Shown: positions 1-9,148, counted from the stretch's first letter. The stretch: 59,288 bases of DNA from Lachnospiraceae bacterium (GCA_016283275.1 JAEEMP010000119.1:1-59288); one strand, 5' to 3'. Numbers and translations: made by a program. The notes: generated by a model from the letters alone, not told the origin.

Positions 1-1157
1 AACTTCATGATACGATCATACTTTTCGCCTTCAACACCTGCACCTACGCCGAAGAGACGTCCCGATCCGTAATAAGTATCGGATGTGGTGGAATAAAACT
101 GATCCTTAACAGGTATAAAGAGCATACCTTTACCGTCTGCAAGTCTGTCCTGAGTGTTCCAGAAACCTACCTGCCAGCTGTACCAGAATGTGTAAACACG
201 GCCGGAGCTCATCTTTGCACATGCTGCATCCCAGTTCTGAGAACCGGAATCGGGATCTACGAGACCCATCTGGTTTGCCTTCCATAAGAACTTAAGCATC
301 TTGTAGTATGTAGCGTTCTTATCTGTAAGGGGAACAAATGTATTGTCCTTTGTAAGGATTGCGGAACCTTTGATCTTTTCGCCGTACCATGTTGTAAGCT
401 GAACAACGTTTGCGATACCGATCATACCGTCGTTATTGTCCCAATCGGGCCATAATGAGAAACCGTATGCGGGATCTCCGTCCTCGTTGGTAGGATTAGC
501 GTCCTGGATCTGCTTGATCACATCAAGAAGACCGTCAAGGTCTGCGATATCGGGAGCGCCGATCGAATCATAAAGATCCCAACGAAGCATGGGGCTTGAA
601 TAGATAACATCATCCGAGAAGGATGTGGGAGATGTATTTACCATCTCACAAGGAATACCGTAAAGTTTTCCTTCATCGTTGATACCTGCATTGTAGGTTG
701 TGATCTGATCCTCGAATTCCATGAGGTTGCTGCAGTTCTTGAGTTCTGCGGAAATATCCTTGATGAGGCCTGCCTTAACACAATCGTTAAAGTGTGTGGG
801 GTCAAGCACTACGATATCACCGAGGTTACCTGTAGCGGTTCTGGTCTGGTATACAGCATCACCTGCAACCTGAGGAGCAATGATGTTAAGTTCGATATTG
901 AAACGATCCTTAACAACTTTAGCAAACCAACCTGTCTGTGTGCCCTGATAGTTAGCGGCTTCATCATAGATCTCGATAGTAAGAAGCTCATCGGATGATG
1001 CTGAAGCAGTGCTGTCAGTGCTGTCTGTTGTCTGCGTCTGCGTTGAAGCAGCGGGAGTGCCGTCGCTTCCCGAAACTGCGGTATCGCCGCCGCAGGCGGT
1101 AAGCATGGTCGCTACCATTGCCATCGAAAGTAATAATGCAACTACTCTCTTTTTCAT
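1..1157 (-). CDS. Extracellular solute-binding lipoprotein of a sugar ABC transporter (3' end outside window)
   Basis: The C-terminal part of this protein lies beyond the left edge; about 385 residues are visible. It starts at an ATG with an AGGAGGG-type ribosome binding site. It opens with a lipoprotein signal peptide (KK, hydrophobic stretch, lipobox LTAC) followed by a Ser/Thr-rich linker, so the mature protein should be anchored outside the membrane. The body contains the substrate-binding pattern YGIPCE and YGFSLWPDWDN and resembles family 1 (LipO/LplA-like) oligosaccharide-binding proteins. It is the third gene after two permeases, separated from them by about 75 bases, and should deliver an oligosaccharide to them. 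The substrate is not shown by the sequence; arabinose-containing oligosaccharides are inferred from the neighbouring GH51 enzyme and the shared operator type. Confidence 0.9.
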   Translation of the reverse strand, partial: MKKRVVALLLSMAMVATMLTACGGDTAVSGSDGTPAASTQTQTTDSTDSTASASSDELLTIEIYDEAANYQGTQTGWFAKVVKDRFNIELNIIAPQVAGDAVYQTRTATGNLGDIVVLDPTHFNDCVKAGLIKDISAELKNCSNLMEFEDQITTYNAGINDEGKLYGIPCEMVNTSPTSFSDDVIYSSPMLRWDLYDSIGAPDIADLDGLLDVIKQIQDANPTNEDGDPAYGFSLWPDWDNNDGMIGIANVVQLTTWYGEKIKGSAILTKDNTFVPLTDKNATYYKMLKFLWKANQMGLVDPDSGSQNWDAACAKMSSGRVYTFWYSWQVGFWNTQDRLADGKGMLFIPVKDQFYSTTSDTYYGSGRLFGVGAGVEGEKYDRIMK

Positions 1158-1231
1158 AAATACCCTCCTTTTAGAATTATGAAAATAAATAGTGTTTATA
1201 TCTAACGGTTTCCCGCTAAATATCATGTGAG

Positions 1232-2173
1232 TTAACCCTTTACCGCGCCGATCATGATACCTTTTGTAAAGTATTTCTGGAAGAAAGGGTACACAAGTAA
1301 GATGGGAGTTACGACCACGATCGTAACAGTCATTCTTACCGATGTCGCAGTCTGCATCTTGGCCATGGAAGCCGCAATGTTGGCCGATGAGGAACTGCCG
1401 TTTAACAGCGCCTTAATGGAACTTGACTGCGTAATGTACTGATAAAGCACAAACTGAAGTGTATTTAACTTCTTATCCGTAATGTAGATAAGCGTATCCT
1501 GGAATGCATTCCACTGGTTTACCGCCGTAAATATCGCAACGGTGGCAAGTATAGGCTTGATGACCGGAAGTATGATCCTGAAGAAGATCGTCAACGTACC
1601 GGCTCCGTCAATGACCGCCGCTTCCCTTAACTCTCCCGGCGTCGCCTCGATAAATGTCTTACATAAGATCATATAGAACGGGCTTATGGCTGTAGGAAGC
1701 ACATATATCCAGAAGTTGTTTGTAAGCTTAAGGTTGGTCATTGTAATGTAAAGCGGGATGATACCTGCATTAAAGTACATTGTCGCTGCGATAAACCTGT
1801 ACCAGAACTTTCTGCCCCACATATTTTTGCTTGTAAACATGTAGCCTAAGAATGCCGAGGTAAAGACCACCACCAGAGTACCGATGGCTGTTCTGGCAAG
1901 CGATATCTTCGCCGCATCAAAAAGACCTTCAAGCTTCATGACCGAAGCATAGTTTGTTAAATGGATCTCTTTCGGCAGAAAGATTATCTTACCCTTATCG
2001 CTTAAGGTATTTGAGCTTATTGAGTTGATAAAAATGTAGTAAAAAGGATAAACGCAAACAAAAGCAAATATTGAATAAACAATGTATGTTATAACGCTTA
2101 TCAATATATCTCCGAAGGAACGCTTGTAGTGTACCTTGGAAGGTATGTGATCATAATCTTTGTTCTTCTTCAT
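1232..2173 (-). CDS. Carbohydrate ABC transporter permease, MalG/LplC type
   Basis: Inner-membrane subunit of a binding-protein-dependent sugar importer. About six hydrophobic segments are visible, and the cytoplasmic EAA loop reads EAAVIDGAGTLTIFFRIILP, the contact site for the ATPase. The C-terminus KYFTKGIMIGAVKG is typical of LplC/MalG permeases. I chose the start MKKNKDYD because AAGGGGG lies about 8 bases upstream; the open frame extends further but those starts sit on or before the ribosome binding site. It follows the LplB-type permease by 13 bases and precedes the binding protein. No ATPase is encoded here, which is usual for this class, where a shared MsmK/UgpC-type ATPase serves several transporters. 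Confidence 0.93.
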   Translation of the reverse strand: MKKNKDYDHIPSKVHYKRSFGDILISVITYIVYSIFAFVCVYPFYYIFINSISSNTLSDKGKIIFLPKEIHLTNYASVMKLEGLFDAAKISLARTAIGTLVVVFTSAFLGYMFTSKNMWGRKFWYRFIAATMYFNAGIIPLYITMTNLKLTNNFWIYVLPTAISPFYMILCKTFIEATPGELREAAVIDGAGTLTIFFRIILPVIKPILATVAIFTAVNQWNAFQDTLIYITDKKLNTLQFVLYQYITQSSSIKALLNGSSSSANIAASMAKMQTATSVRMTVTIVVVTPILLVYPFFQKYFTKGIMIGAVKG

Positions 2174-2186
2174 ACCCATGCCCCCT

Positions 2187-3101
2187 TTAAATAAATCCTT
2201 CACCGCGCACAAGCTTCGAGAATCCGTTTGTGAGGGTCAGAAGTATGATGCTGACGATGGTCTTTAAAATGCTGACCGCTACGGAAAGTGAGTAGCCGCC
2301 GCTGCCCATTGCCAGGTTGTATACATACAGGTCGAGAACCTGGATGTAATCTTTATTGAAGGAGTTCTGGAATACATAGAACTGCTCCATACCGTTTGTA
2401 AGGAAGTTTGCAAGGTTGAGCATTACTATTACGAAATATGTGGGTAAGATACTCGGTATCGTAATGTGTCGTATAACCTGCATACGGCTTGCTCCGTCCA
2501 CCTTGGCCGCTTCTATCATCTGCTCATCGATACCGGTGATGGCCGCTATATACATGATCGCCGCCCATCCAGCATTCTTCCATGTGAGCCACAGCCATTG
2601 CTTAAAGTAGATATGCTCCGTTGACTTTAAGAAATCTATCGGTCTGTCGATAACATGAAGATTCATAAGTACCGTATTGACAACACCTGTACTGTTAAGT
2701 ACCGAATATGCGATCGAGAAAACTAGTACCCAGCTTATGAAATTGGGGATCGTTGTAACTGTCTGAACGAATTTCTTGAACGGAACGCATTTGATCTCGT
2801 TAAGAAATACTGCGAACATCATGGGGAACCATGAGAACAAAAGGCTCAATCCGCTGATAGCAAATGTATTTCGAAGCACCTGTAAGAGCTGTTTTACCTT
2901 TACCTGGTTCTCAACCATGTATTGAAACCACTTAAGACCCACGAACTTGTCGGGTGTAAGAGCCTGAGGCGGTTTATAATCAAAGAACGCATAAACCCAT
3001 CCGTACAAAGGATAATATGAAAAGAGCAGCACTATTACCAAAAACGGGAGAATATACAGAAATTCCTGATAAGAACGCCATTTTTTCTTTTTCTTAGTCA
3101 T
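2187..3101 (-). CDS. Carbohydrate ABC transporter permease, MalF/LplB type
   Basis: First gene of the transporter operon. The protein starts MTKKKKKWRS, has a first transmembrane helix (LYILPFLVIVLLFSYYPLYGW) and about five more, and carries the EAA loop EAAKVDGASRMQVIRHITIP. It ends with the LplB-type sequence FSKLVRGEGFI. AAGGG lies 9 bases ahead of the ATG. It should pair with the next permease to form the translocation pore for an oligosaccharide. Three LacI-type operator palindromes lie 38-77 bases upstream of the start, so the operon is probably repressed in the absence of its sugar. Confidence 0.93.
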   Translation of the reverse strand: MTKKKKKWRSYQEFLYILPFLVIVLLFSYYPLYGWVYAFFDYKPPQALTPDKFVGLKWFQYMVENQVKVKQLLQVLRNTFAISGLSLLFSWFPMMFAVFLNEIKCVPFKKFVQTVTTIPNFISWVLVFSIAYSVLNSTGVVNTVLMNLHVIDRPIDFLKSTEHIYFKQWLWLTWKNAGWAAIMYIAAITGIDEQMIEAAKVDGASRMQVIRHITIPSILPTYFVIVMLNLANFLTNGMEQFYVFQNSFNKDYIQVLDLYVYNLAMGSGGYSLSVAVSILKTIVSIILLTLTNGFSKLVRGEGFI

Positions 3102-3138
3102 ACCTTGTAACCCTTTCGATACATTGTGACCGAATTAT

Positions 3139-3178
3139 GTAAATCGTTTTATTAAATCGATTTAATAAATCGTTTTAC
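3139..3178. promoter_or_regulatory. Three tandem LacI-type operator-like sites ahead of the permease operon
   Basis: Three near-palindromes centred on CG follow each other with exactly 13 bases between centres (about 3145, 3158 and 3171): TAAATCGTTTTA, ATTAAATCGATTTAAT (perfect palindrome) and TAAATCGTTTTA. They match the CG-centred form of LacI/GalR-family operators. They lie between the start of the permease operon and the GH51 terminator. The rest of this intergenic stretch (3179-3351) is AT-rich and shows no gene or other clear signal. The binding protein is inferred and is not encoded nearby. Confidence 0.6.
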
Positions 3179-3351
3179 TAAATATTACTCTCACGGTATG
3201 TCGGCGTCAATAATTATTTGTCAATTTAAATTAATTTAGTTAAATATTCACATTTTTGATCGGAAATATTTATGAAAAATAACAAGAACAAATTTCAGAA
3301 TTTTACAGCATTTCGCGCGAGTGCGCATCCTCAGCGGAGCGTCTTTTTCCT

Positions 3352-3384
3352 ATAAAGAAAAAACCGTGCGGCATGCCGCACGGT
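3352..3384 (-). terminator. Rho-independent terminator after the GH51 gene
   Basis: A perfect stem, ACCGTGCGGC with its complement, is followed on the minus strand by TTTTTTC. It lies 14 bases after the arabinofuranosidase stop codon and separates that gene from the transporter operon. Confidence 0.88.
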
Positions 3385-3397
3385 AATTTATCTTTTG

Positions 3398-5437
3398 TTA
3401 AAATCTTAAAATACTGAATGTCATTGCGGGAAGCGATACGCTTCCTTCAACGGATACACTCTTCTCTTCCACCTTTGAAGGCTCGGGCATGTTATCGGGT
3501 TCGGGCCCGGCACTCATAAGCGTTAAAAGCTTTGCGTTCTTTTTAATGCCGTTGCCGTTTTCATCGCAAAGCGAAAGCACAAAGTCTTCTTTCTTTGTGT
3601 TGACGGCCTTAAGGATCACCTCACCGTCTTCTTTTTCCGATACGGAAACATATATGCCTTTTTCACGAAGCCCGATCGCCTCATCATCGAGAGTAAGCGT
3701 ATGGCTTCCGAGATTGTTGGCAAAAAGCTTCTGTACGTGATAGTTGGGCGTTAAGTATACCTTATCCGCATCAAACCAGATCATATCGGGTTTCCACTGG
3801 CTGTGTCCCACACGGTTAAATAACGGTGCATAAGATGCAAGCCTTACGACTCCGGCGTTTTTCTCAAAACCTGTCATCATTGCGGCTTCTGCAAGAGCGC
3901 TTTCCATATTGTTGCCGCGATTTTGCGTATGTGTTGCATATTCGCCCGCAAAGACGGCTATATTCCTGTCATAATCATCGTAAAGAGTAACATTTTTGTA
4001 CATCCACTCCGGACTCTTGTAATAATGCTCATCGACCGCATATACAAAATCGGGATTCTCTTTAAGACCGTTTCTGTAATATTCCCATGACTGACCGCCT
4101 GTAGGCATATCGACCGCAGGACCTGCCGAACCAACGATCTTAAATCCGGGATATGCTTTATGAATGGCTTTTTCGAATGCATCGTTTCTTGTGTAAAGAT
4201 TTAAGGTGTCAGTCTCCCACTGTTCGTTACCGACCGCGATCATATCAAGGCCGAAGTTTTCGGGATGTCCCATCTTTGCTCTTAACCCGCCCCAGTATGT
4301 GGAAGTGTCACCGTTGGCAAATTCGATAAGATCGATCGCATCCTGAACGTATTTATCAAACTCGGCACTGTACGGATCCGTAAGTTCGGTCGATCTGAAC
4401 TGACAGGCGACGCCGATGCTAAGTACCGGCAAGGGCTTTGCGCCCAAAAGCTCGCAGAGTAGGAAGAACTCATAAAATCCTATACCGTACGACTGTCCGT
4501 AATGAGAATCTCTTTCACGCTTTGCATCAAGAGACGGATTGCTTCTGTTATCATCAAATGCCCAGAGATTCTGGATATATCTTCTGTCCTTTATAGGACC
4601 CACTGTCTGTTTCCAATAGTAACGGTTGTCAAGGCTTATGCCTTCAACGATACATCCGCCCGGGAAGCGGATAAATCCCGGATTTATGGCTTTCAATGCA
4701 TCAAATATATCTTTTCTGAATATACCGGCGACCGCATTTTCCGGAATAGCCGAGATAAGGTCAAACTCAACGGTACCGGGAGCGCTTAATTCGATAACAA
4801 AGATACCGCCTTTTACATCATCGTTTAATGTAAGCTTTGTCTCGTATCTGACCCACTCACAGGCACATGCGACTTTATCCTTCGGCATCTTCTTAAGCCT
4901 TTGGATCTCAGCCTTTTTACCGTCCCAGTCCACATCGGACGGAACCGTTACGTCTGCAAAAGGCTGGAAAGGGATACGGATCCTTAAGTTAAGCTCCGAA
5001 GAGCACATAACCTTACCCTTCTCCTTGATGCTTACGGTAATGTCTCCGTCAAAATCCACAACCTTTGCATAAAAAGAAACATTTACGGTATCGCCCTTCT
5101 TTAAATAAATACCGTCATAAGCCTTATTGGCAAAACCCTGATCCTCTTCATTCGATGTAAACCTTAAATAATGAGGGTTAACGGGTGAAAGAGGCGTTCC
5201 GCTCACATACCTGAGCGTAGGCATATTTACACTTTTGCTTACGGGCATCCAAGCATAGCCGTTATCCTCTACCGTATAAAAATTTCCGGGATTACCGAAT
5301 GCTTCTTTTGCTTCAAACGATCTGTTCTCGATAAGTTCGGCATACAATCCGCCGTCAGCGGCAAAATTGATGTCTTCAAAGAAAAGGCCTATCATATTTG
5401 GCGAGATATCCTCACCTTTGGTCTTTAAGATTTTCAA
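3398..5437 (-). CDS. Alpha-L-arabinofuranosidase, GH51 family
   Basis: Hydrolase that removes terminal alpha-L-arabinofuranosyl groups from arabinans, arabinoxylan or their oligosaccharides. The N-terminal block GLFFEDINFAADGGLYAELI and the acid/base motif GNEQWE are diagnostic; EYATHT after FAG holds the probable nucleophile Glu. A CBM4/9-like beta-sandwich segment (about residues 60-230) precedes or interrupts the barrel, as in the larger members of the family. There is no signal peptide, so it probably acts in the cytoplasm on imported oligosaccharides. I place the start at a TTG with GGAGG 8 bases upstream; the ATG 21 bases earlier lies upstream of that ribosome binding site. A perfect LacI-type palindrome sits upstream. 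It is monocistronic, with a terminator after it. Confidence 0.93.
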   Translation of the reverse strand: MKILKTKGEDISPNMIGLFFEDINFAADGGLYAELIENRSFEAKEAFGNPGNFYTVEDNGYAWMPVSKSVNMPTLRYVSGTPLSPVNPHYLRFTSNEEDQGFANKAYDGIYLKKGDTVNVSFYAKVVDFDGDITVSIKEKGKVMCSSELNLRIRIPFQPFADVTVPSDVDWDGKKAEIQRLKKMPKDKVACACEWVRYETKLTLNDDVKGGIFVIELSAPGTVEFDLISAIPENAVAGIFRKDIFDALKAINPGFIRFPGGCIVEGISLDNRYYWKQTVGPIKDRRYIQNLWAFDDNRSNPSLDAKRERDSHYGQSYGIGFYEFFLLCELLGAKPLPVLSIGVACQFRSTELTDPYSAEFDKYVQDAIDLIEFANGDTSTYWGGLRAKMGHPENFGLDMIAVGNEQWETDTLNLYTRNDAFEKAIHKAYPGFKIVGSAGPAVDMPTGGQSWEYYRNGLKENPDFVYAVDEHYYKSPEWMYKNVTLYDDYDRNIAVFAGEYATHTQNRGNNMESALAEAAMMTGFEKNAGVVRLASYAPLFNRVGHSQWKPDMIWFDADKVYLTPNYHVQKLFANNLGSHTLTLDDEAIGLREKGIYVSVSEKEDGEVILKAVNTKKEDFVLSLCDENGNGIKKNAKLLTLMSAGPEPDNMPEPSKVEEKSVSVEGSVSLPAMTFSILRF

Positions 5438-5466
5438 ATTTGTAACCTCCACACACAATTCCCTTT

Positions 5467-5502
5467 GTAAAACGTTTTACTATAAATTTACCTTTTGGTC
5501 AA
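5467..5502 (-). promoter_or_regulatory. Promoter with LacI-type operator for the GH51 gene
   Basis: GTAAAACGTTTTAC (5467-5480) is a perfect 14-base CG-centred palindrome. A TTGACC at 5502-5497 could be the -35; 17 bases later the -10 position (TAAAAC) falls inside the palindrome, so a bound repressor would block polymerase. It resembles the three sites ahead of the permease operon. Confidence 0.6.
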
Positions 5503-5552
5503 CACCCTTTTAAAAATTAATATGTCCGAATGTTAAAAATCGCTAATTTTAA

Positions 5553-5584
5553 AAAACGCAGCAGTCTTTTCACTGCTGCGTTTT
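5553..5584. terminator. Terminator after the AfuABC-like operon
   Basis: The hairpin AAAACGCAGCAGT, loop CTTTTC, then the complementary arm, has A-runs on one side and T-runs on the other, so it can work in both directions. It lies 23 bases after the ATPase stop codon. Confidence 0.85.
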
Positions 5585-5607
5585 AAAGTTGATCTTACAG
5601 TAAATTC

Positions 5608-7257
5608 TTAATTGATCTTAAGCGACCCCGCCGATATGCATCTTCCGGATCTTCTGTCGAACAAAAGCACATCGGTACCCTTGATATCAAATTTCTTTTC
5701 TTCGCCGATCTTATATAAGCTGTTTCCGAAGATAACGCCGGTAAGAAGGTAATTACCGACTGCGATCTTTATCGTGCTCTCCATACCTGTGGGCATCGCA
5801 CCGTAGATCGTGCCGTTAACGCTTCCTTCCTCGGTAAGATTTATGCATTCGGGTCTTATACCGAGCACAAAATCTCCGTCCTCAAGCTTCTCTTCCTTGC
5901 GGAGAATGTAATCGTCTTCGACTACTTTGCTTATATGATATTTGAATACTTCGTCCTTGTTGCCCTTTTCGACCTCGTGCTTGTCGGCAAGCATCCTTTC
6001 ACGCTTTAATGCCTCTTCTTTTATCGAGATATCGCGGTCCTCAAACCATTTTGAAAGCTTAAGATCGTCATTTGGCTTAAACTGTGCAGTCATGCCGTCA
6101 AAAAGATTTAATTCTATTACGGAATCTTCTCTCTGAGTGCCCTTCGCTTCCACAAAGTTGATCGAAGGATTGCCCACAAAATCGGCAACAAAGAGGTTGT
6201 TGGGTCTGTTATACACATCAAGCGGTGCGTCGTACTGCTGAAGTACACCGTTATTGATAAGACAGATCTTTGTAGCAAGAGTCATTGCTTCCATCTGATC
6301 GTGGGTTACGTACACAAAAGTGCTGCCGGTCTCAAGATGAAGTCTCTGAAGCTCGTAACGCATTTCAAGCCTTAACTTTGCGTCAAGGTTGGATAACGGC
6401 TCGTCCATGAAAAGAACCTGAGGCCCCGGTGCAAGCGTTCTTGCTATGGCAACTCTCTGCTGCTGGCCGCCCGAAAGTTCTGCGGGATATCTGTCCATGA
6501 ACATACCGATCTTAACGATCCTTGCAACTCTTCTTACGGAAAGATCCACTTCTTCTTTGGACAGTTTTCTTACAACGGTCACAACCTTACCGTCTTTTAC
6601 AACTTCGAACTTTTCGTTTAACTCTTCACCCTTTGCCTTATGTGCGGCTTTGATGCTTTCAAGTTCCTTATCGATCTTTGCGATGGCTTCTTTTGACTTA
6701 CGTACTTTATCGTCACCCTCATGAAGCTTTAAGTTAAACACATCTTTTGCCGAATAACCGGAAAGCGTAAACGCGTCTATAAGCTTAAGCTGAGCCTTCT
6801 TTGCATCGATCTTACCGTTCTTGTCTCTTGATTCCTCGATGTTTTTAACAACATCATCCGGAAATTCTATCGCCTTCTTGATCGAATCAAGCTTCATTGC
6901 CCGGATATCGATCTCCGGCATTTCTTCTTTTATGTTCTTTAAACCGAACGCTATATTGTCGTAAACGGTCATGTTGGGCCACAATGCGTAATTCTGGAAC
7001 AAAAATCCCACTTTACGCTTGTTGGGCGGAACATTTATCCCGTTTGCCGAATCAAACACCACTCTGTCGCCTATCGTGATCTTTCCGGAAGTCGGAGTCT
7101 CAAGCCCCGCGATCATACGAAGCGTTGTGGTCTTGCCGCATCCGGACGGACCGAGCAGTGTTATAAAAGCATTGTCTTCGATGTCGAGATCGAGGTGATC
7201 TACGGCATAGAATTTATCCCATCGTTTTGTAACATCCGTTAATTTGATTTCAGGCAT
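5608..7257 (-). CDS. ABC transporter ATP-binding protein (AfuC/FbpC/PotA type) with a large internal insertion
   Basis: Energy-coupling ATPase of the importer encoded just upstream. Visible motifs: Walker A GPSGCGKT (residues 36-43), Q-loop Gln88, signature LSGGQQQR (261-268), Walker B VLFMDE (281-286), D-loop SNLDAK and H-loop VTHDQ. The C-terminal part has the TOBE/OB-fold features of MalK-type proteins. The distance from Q-loop to signature is 173 residues, against about 50 in MalK-like proteins; the extra segment (about 113-238) is charged, Lys/Glu-rich and partly helical or coiled-coil in character. The reading frame is intact through it. The start has AAGGAAAG upstream. Total length 549 is long for the family (350-380 is common). 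Confidence 0.9.
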   Translation of the reverse strand: MPEIKLTDVTKRWDKFYAVDHLDLDIEDNAFITLLGPSGCGKTTTLRMIAGLETPTSGKITIGDRVVFDSANGINVPPNKRKVGFLFQNYALWPNMTVYDNIAFGLKNIKEEMPEIDIRAMKLDSIKKAIEFPDDVVKNIEESRDKNGKIDAKKAQLKLIDAFTLSGYSAKDVFNLKLHEGDDKVRKSKEAIAKIDKELESIKAAHKAKGEELNEKFEVVKDGKVVTVVRKLSKEEVDLSVRRVARIVKIGMFMDRYPAELSGGQQQRVAIARTLAPGPQVLFMDEPLSNLDAKLRLEMRYELQRLHLETGSTFVYVTHDQMEAMTLATKICLINNGVLQQYDAPLDVYNRPNNLFVADFVGNPSINFVEAKGTQREDSVIELNLFDGMTAQFKPNDDLKLSKWFEDRDISIKEEALKRERMLADKHEVEKGNKDEVFKYHISKVVEDDYILRKEEKLEDGDFVLGIRPECINLTEEGSVNGTIYGAMPTGMESTIKIAVGNYLLTGVIFGNSLYKIGEEKKFDIKGTDVLLFDRRSGRCISAGSLKIN

Positions 7258-7280
7258 ATCTTCTTTCCTTCCTTTCCGTA

Positions 7281-9098
7281 TCAGCCGCCGATTCCTTCAT
7301 CAAGGCTTGCTCCCGTAAGTTTGTTTATAAGTGTGTTGAATATGAGTATCGTGATTATAAGTATTAAATTGATCGCACTCGAGAAAGCGTAAAGTCCCAT
7401 TTCATCGAAGTAATCAAGCGTTGTCGAGAGTATGAAGCCCTGCGTGCAAAGAAGCAAAAACAGTGATAACTCTCTTAAGCAGGTCATGAAAGGAAGCATG
7501 AAACCGCTTATGATCGATGACTTCTGTATCGGGATTATGATGTGCGTCATTCTCTTTATCCATGAAAGATCCTGGATGATCGCCGCCTCTTCTATCTCAC
7601 CGCTCAACTGAAGCATCGAGTTGAGCGCGCTTCTGCTCGCAAACGGTATGTATTTTACTGTTCCGACGATGATCAGAAGTGCATATGTGTTGAAAAGATT
7701 GATCTTTTCATTCGAAAACAGGATAAAGAACGCAGCGCCGACCGCAAGTGAAGGCATAAGATAAGGCAGAAATGCCATATTGTTTACAAAATTCGCCCAC
7801 TTGTTCCTACGGTTCTTTGAAACCGCGTAACCGATAAGTGTTCCGATCGTACCTGCCGTAAGCGCGCATACAACGGCTACGAGCATCGTTCCTTTGAATG
7901 CATGCCAGATGGTCTTGTTGAAAAGTATTCCCTGCTGTCCGAACATCGCACTGTCGTTGTTGCTCTTTGAAGTCCACCACTTTGTGGTGAGCATGCTTAA
8001 GTCCCTTGAATACAGGAAGCTGTAATCGCCGGGGTTAGGCAGGAATGTCTCTATCGCAAAAGAAACTATCGGGTAGATGCTTGTAAAGAACGTGATAACG
8101 ATAAGTACTATCGCAATTACATACTTTCCTACCCTGCCAAGCCCGATCTTTGAAATCTGACCGGATTTACCCGTAACCGTCGTGTAGCTTTTACGGCTCT
8201 TTAAACTCATCTGGTTCATACCGAGTATCAGTATTCCGAATATCATCATGATGATGGCTAAGATACTTGCCTCACCCGTGTACTTTGAGTTTAACGAAAC
8301 ATACTTTGTGGACAGTGTCGTAAGGCCTAAGTAATGCGGTACGGGGTAAGAACCCATCGCACTTCCGAATACCAAAAGGATCGTCGATAAGATCGCGGGT
8401 TTGATCATCGGAAGCGTAACCTTGAACATTATCTTGTGCTTCGGTGTATCAAGGATCGTTGCCGCTTCTTCAAGGTTGGCGTCCATATTTCTGAATATGC
8501 CGCCTATCATGATATAAGCAAACGGTGCGTAGTGAAGTCCTAAAACCACGGCGCAGGGGAAGAGTCCCAAACACCACCACTTCGGCATCGTGATGTTAAA
8601 AAGCGAAGCGAGCAATCCGTTTGATGTACCGGTTATCGCATTTGAGTTAAATAAGTTCTGCCATACAACAGCCAGAGTCCACTGAGGCATGATGTAAGGG
8701 AAAATAAAGATGGAACTTATGTATTTTCTGTATTTCATATCCGTTCTCGTAACAAGGAATGCCACAAGACCGCCGAATATGATCGAGATCGCACATGTAA
8801 GGACCGCTAGTTTTACAGTGTTGAAAAGCGGTGTCCAGAGATTGCCTTTCGCAAGCTTGCTTGTGAAAAGGTCCGTGTAATTGACTATCGAGTGTCCTTC
8901 CGCTCTTTTTGTCAGATATGCATCTATCGTGCCCGGATGTATCTTAAACGTATCCTCAACAATAGCTACTATGGGCGCTATAGTCGAAAAGGTAAGCACA
9001 ATACCGAAAAGAAGCAATATTACGTTTTGCGGCTTAGAGAAGAAGGTTTTTATTTTGTTTAAAAGCACCTTCACGGTGCTTGCCTTAGTCTGCACCAT
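7281..9098 (-). CDS. Fused two-domain ABC permease, AfuB/FbpB type
   Basis: A single 605-residue polypeptide contains two binding-protein-dependent permease domains, each with about six membrane helices; this duplicated form is typical of Fe(III)/AfuB/PotB-PotC-like systems. EAA-loop sequences are EEAATILDTPKHKIMFKVTL in the first half and EEAAIIQDLSWIKRMTHIII in the second. The start ATG has GGGAG upstream. It sits between the binding protein and the ATPase and ends 23 bases before the latter. Iron is the classic substrate for this fold, but the neighbouring HptARS-like sensor genes point to a sugar phosphate or other phosphorylated solute; this is inference. Confidence 0.9.
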   Translation of the reverse strand: MVQTKASTVKVLLNKIKTFFSKPQNVILLLFGIVLTFSTIAPIVAIVEDTFKIHPGTIDAYLTKRAEGHSIVNYTDLFTSKLAKGNLWTPLFNTVKLAVLTCAISIIFGGLVAFLVTRTDMKYRKYISSIFIFPYIMPQWTLAVVWQNLFNSNAITGTSNGLLASLFNITMPKWWCLGLFPCAVVLGLHYAPFAYIMIGGIFRNMDANLEEAATILDTPKHKIMFKVTLPMIKPAILSTILLVFGSAMGSYPVPHYLGLTTLSTKYVSLNSKYTGEASILAIIMMIFGILILGMNQMSLKSRKSYTTVTGKSGQISKIGLGRVGKYVIAIVLIVITFFTSIYPIVSFAIETFLPNPGDYSFLYSRDLSMLTTKWWTSKSNNDSAMFGQQGILFNKTIWHAFKGTMLVAVVCALTAGTIGTLIGYAVSKNRRNKWANFVNNMAFLPYLMPSLAVGAAFFILFSNEKINLFNTYALLIIVGTVKYIPFASRSALNSMLQLSGEIEEAAIIQDLSWIKRMTHIIIPIQKSSIISGFMLPFMTCLRELSLFLLLCTQGFILSTTLDYFDEMGLYAFSSAINLILIITILIFNTLINKLTGASLDEGIGG

Positions 9099-9114
9099 AA
9101 TTGTCTCCCATAAA

Positions 9115-9136
9115 TTCGGGGGCAGAAGCCCCCGAA
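9115..9136 (-). other. Intercistronic hairpin between binding-protein and permease genes
   Basis: TTCGGGGGC, loop AGAA, then GCCCCCGAA forms a perfect GC-rich stem 12 bases after the binding-protein stop codon. On the minus strand it is followed by TTTATGGG and not by a U-run, so it is more likely an mRNA stabiliser or partial attenuator that keeps the binding protein in excess over the membrane subunits. Confidence 0.6.
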
Positions 9137-9148
9137 CCTTATTTTTGT

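Noticed and set aside
3139-3178. Three 13-base tandem repeats as a simple sequence repeat
   Set aside because: Each unit is a CG-centred palindrome at promoter position, resembling the perfect palindrome at the GH51 promoter, which points to operators.
4626-5072. A 148-codon plus-strand open frame opposite the GH51 gene
   Set aside because: It lies fully inside a clear GH51 gene, has no ribosome binding site and no domain-like sequence; it is a shadow of the coding strand.
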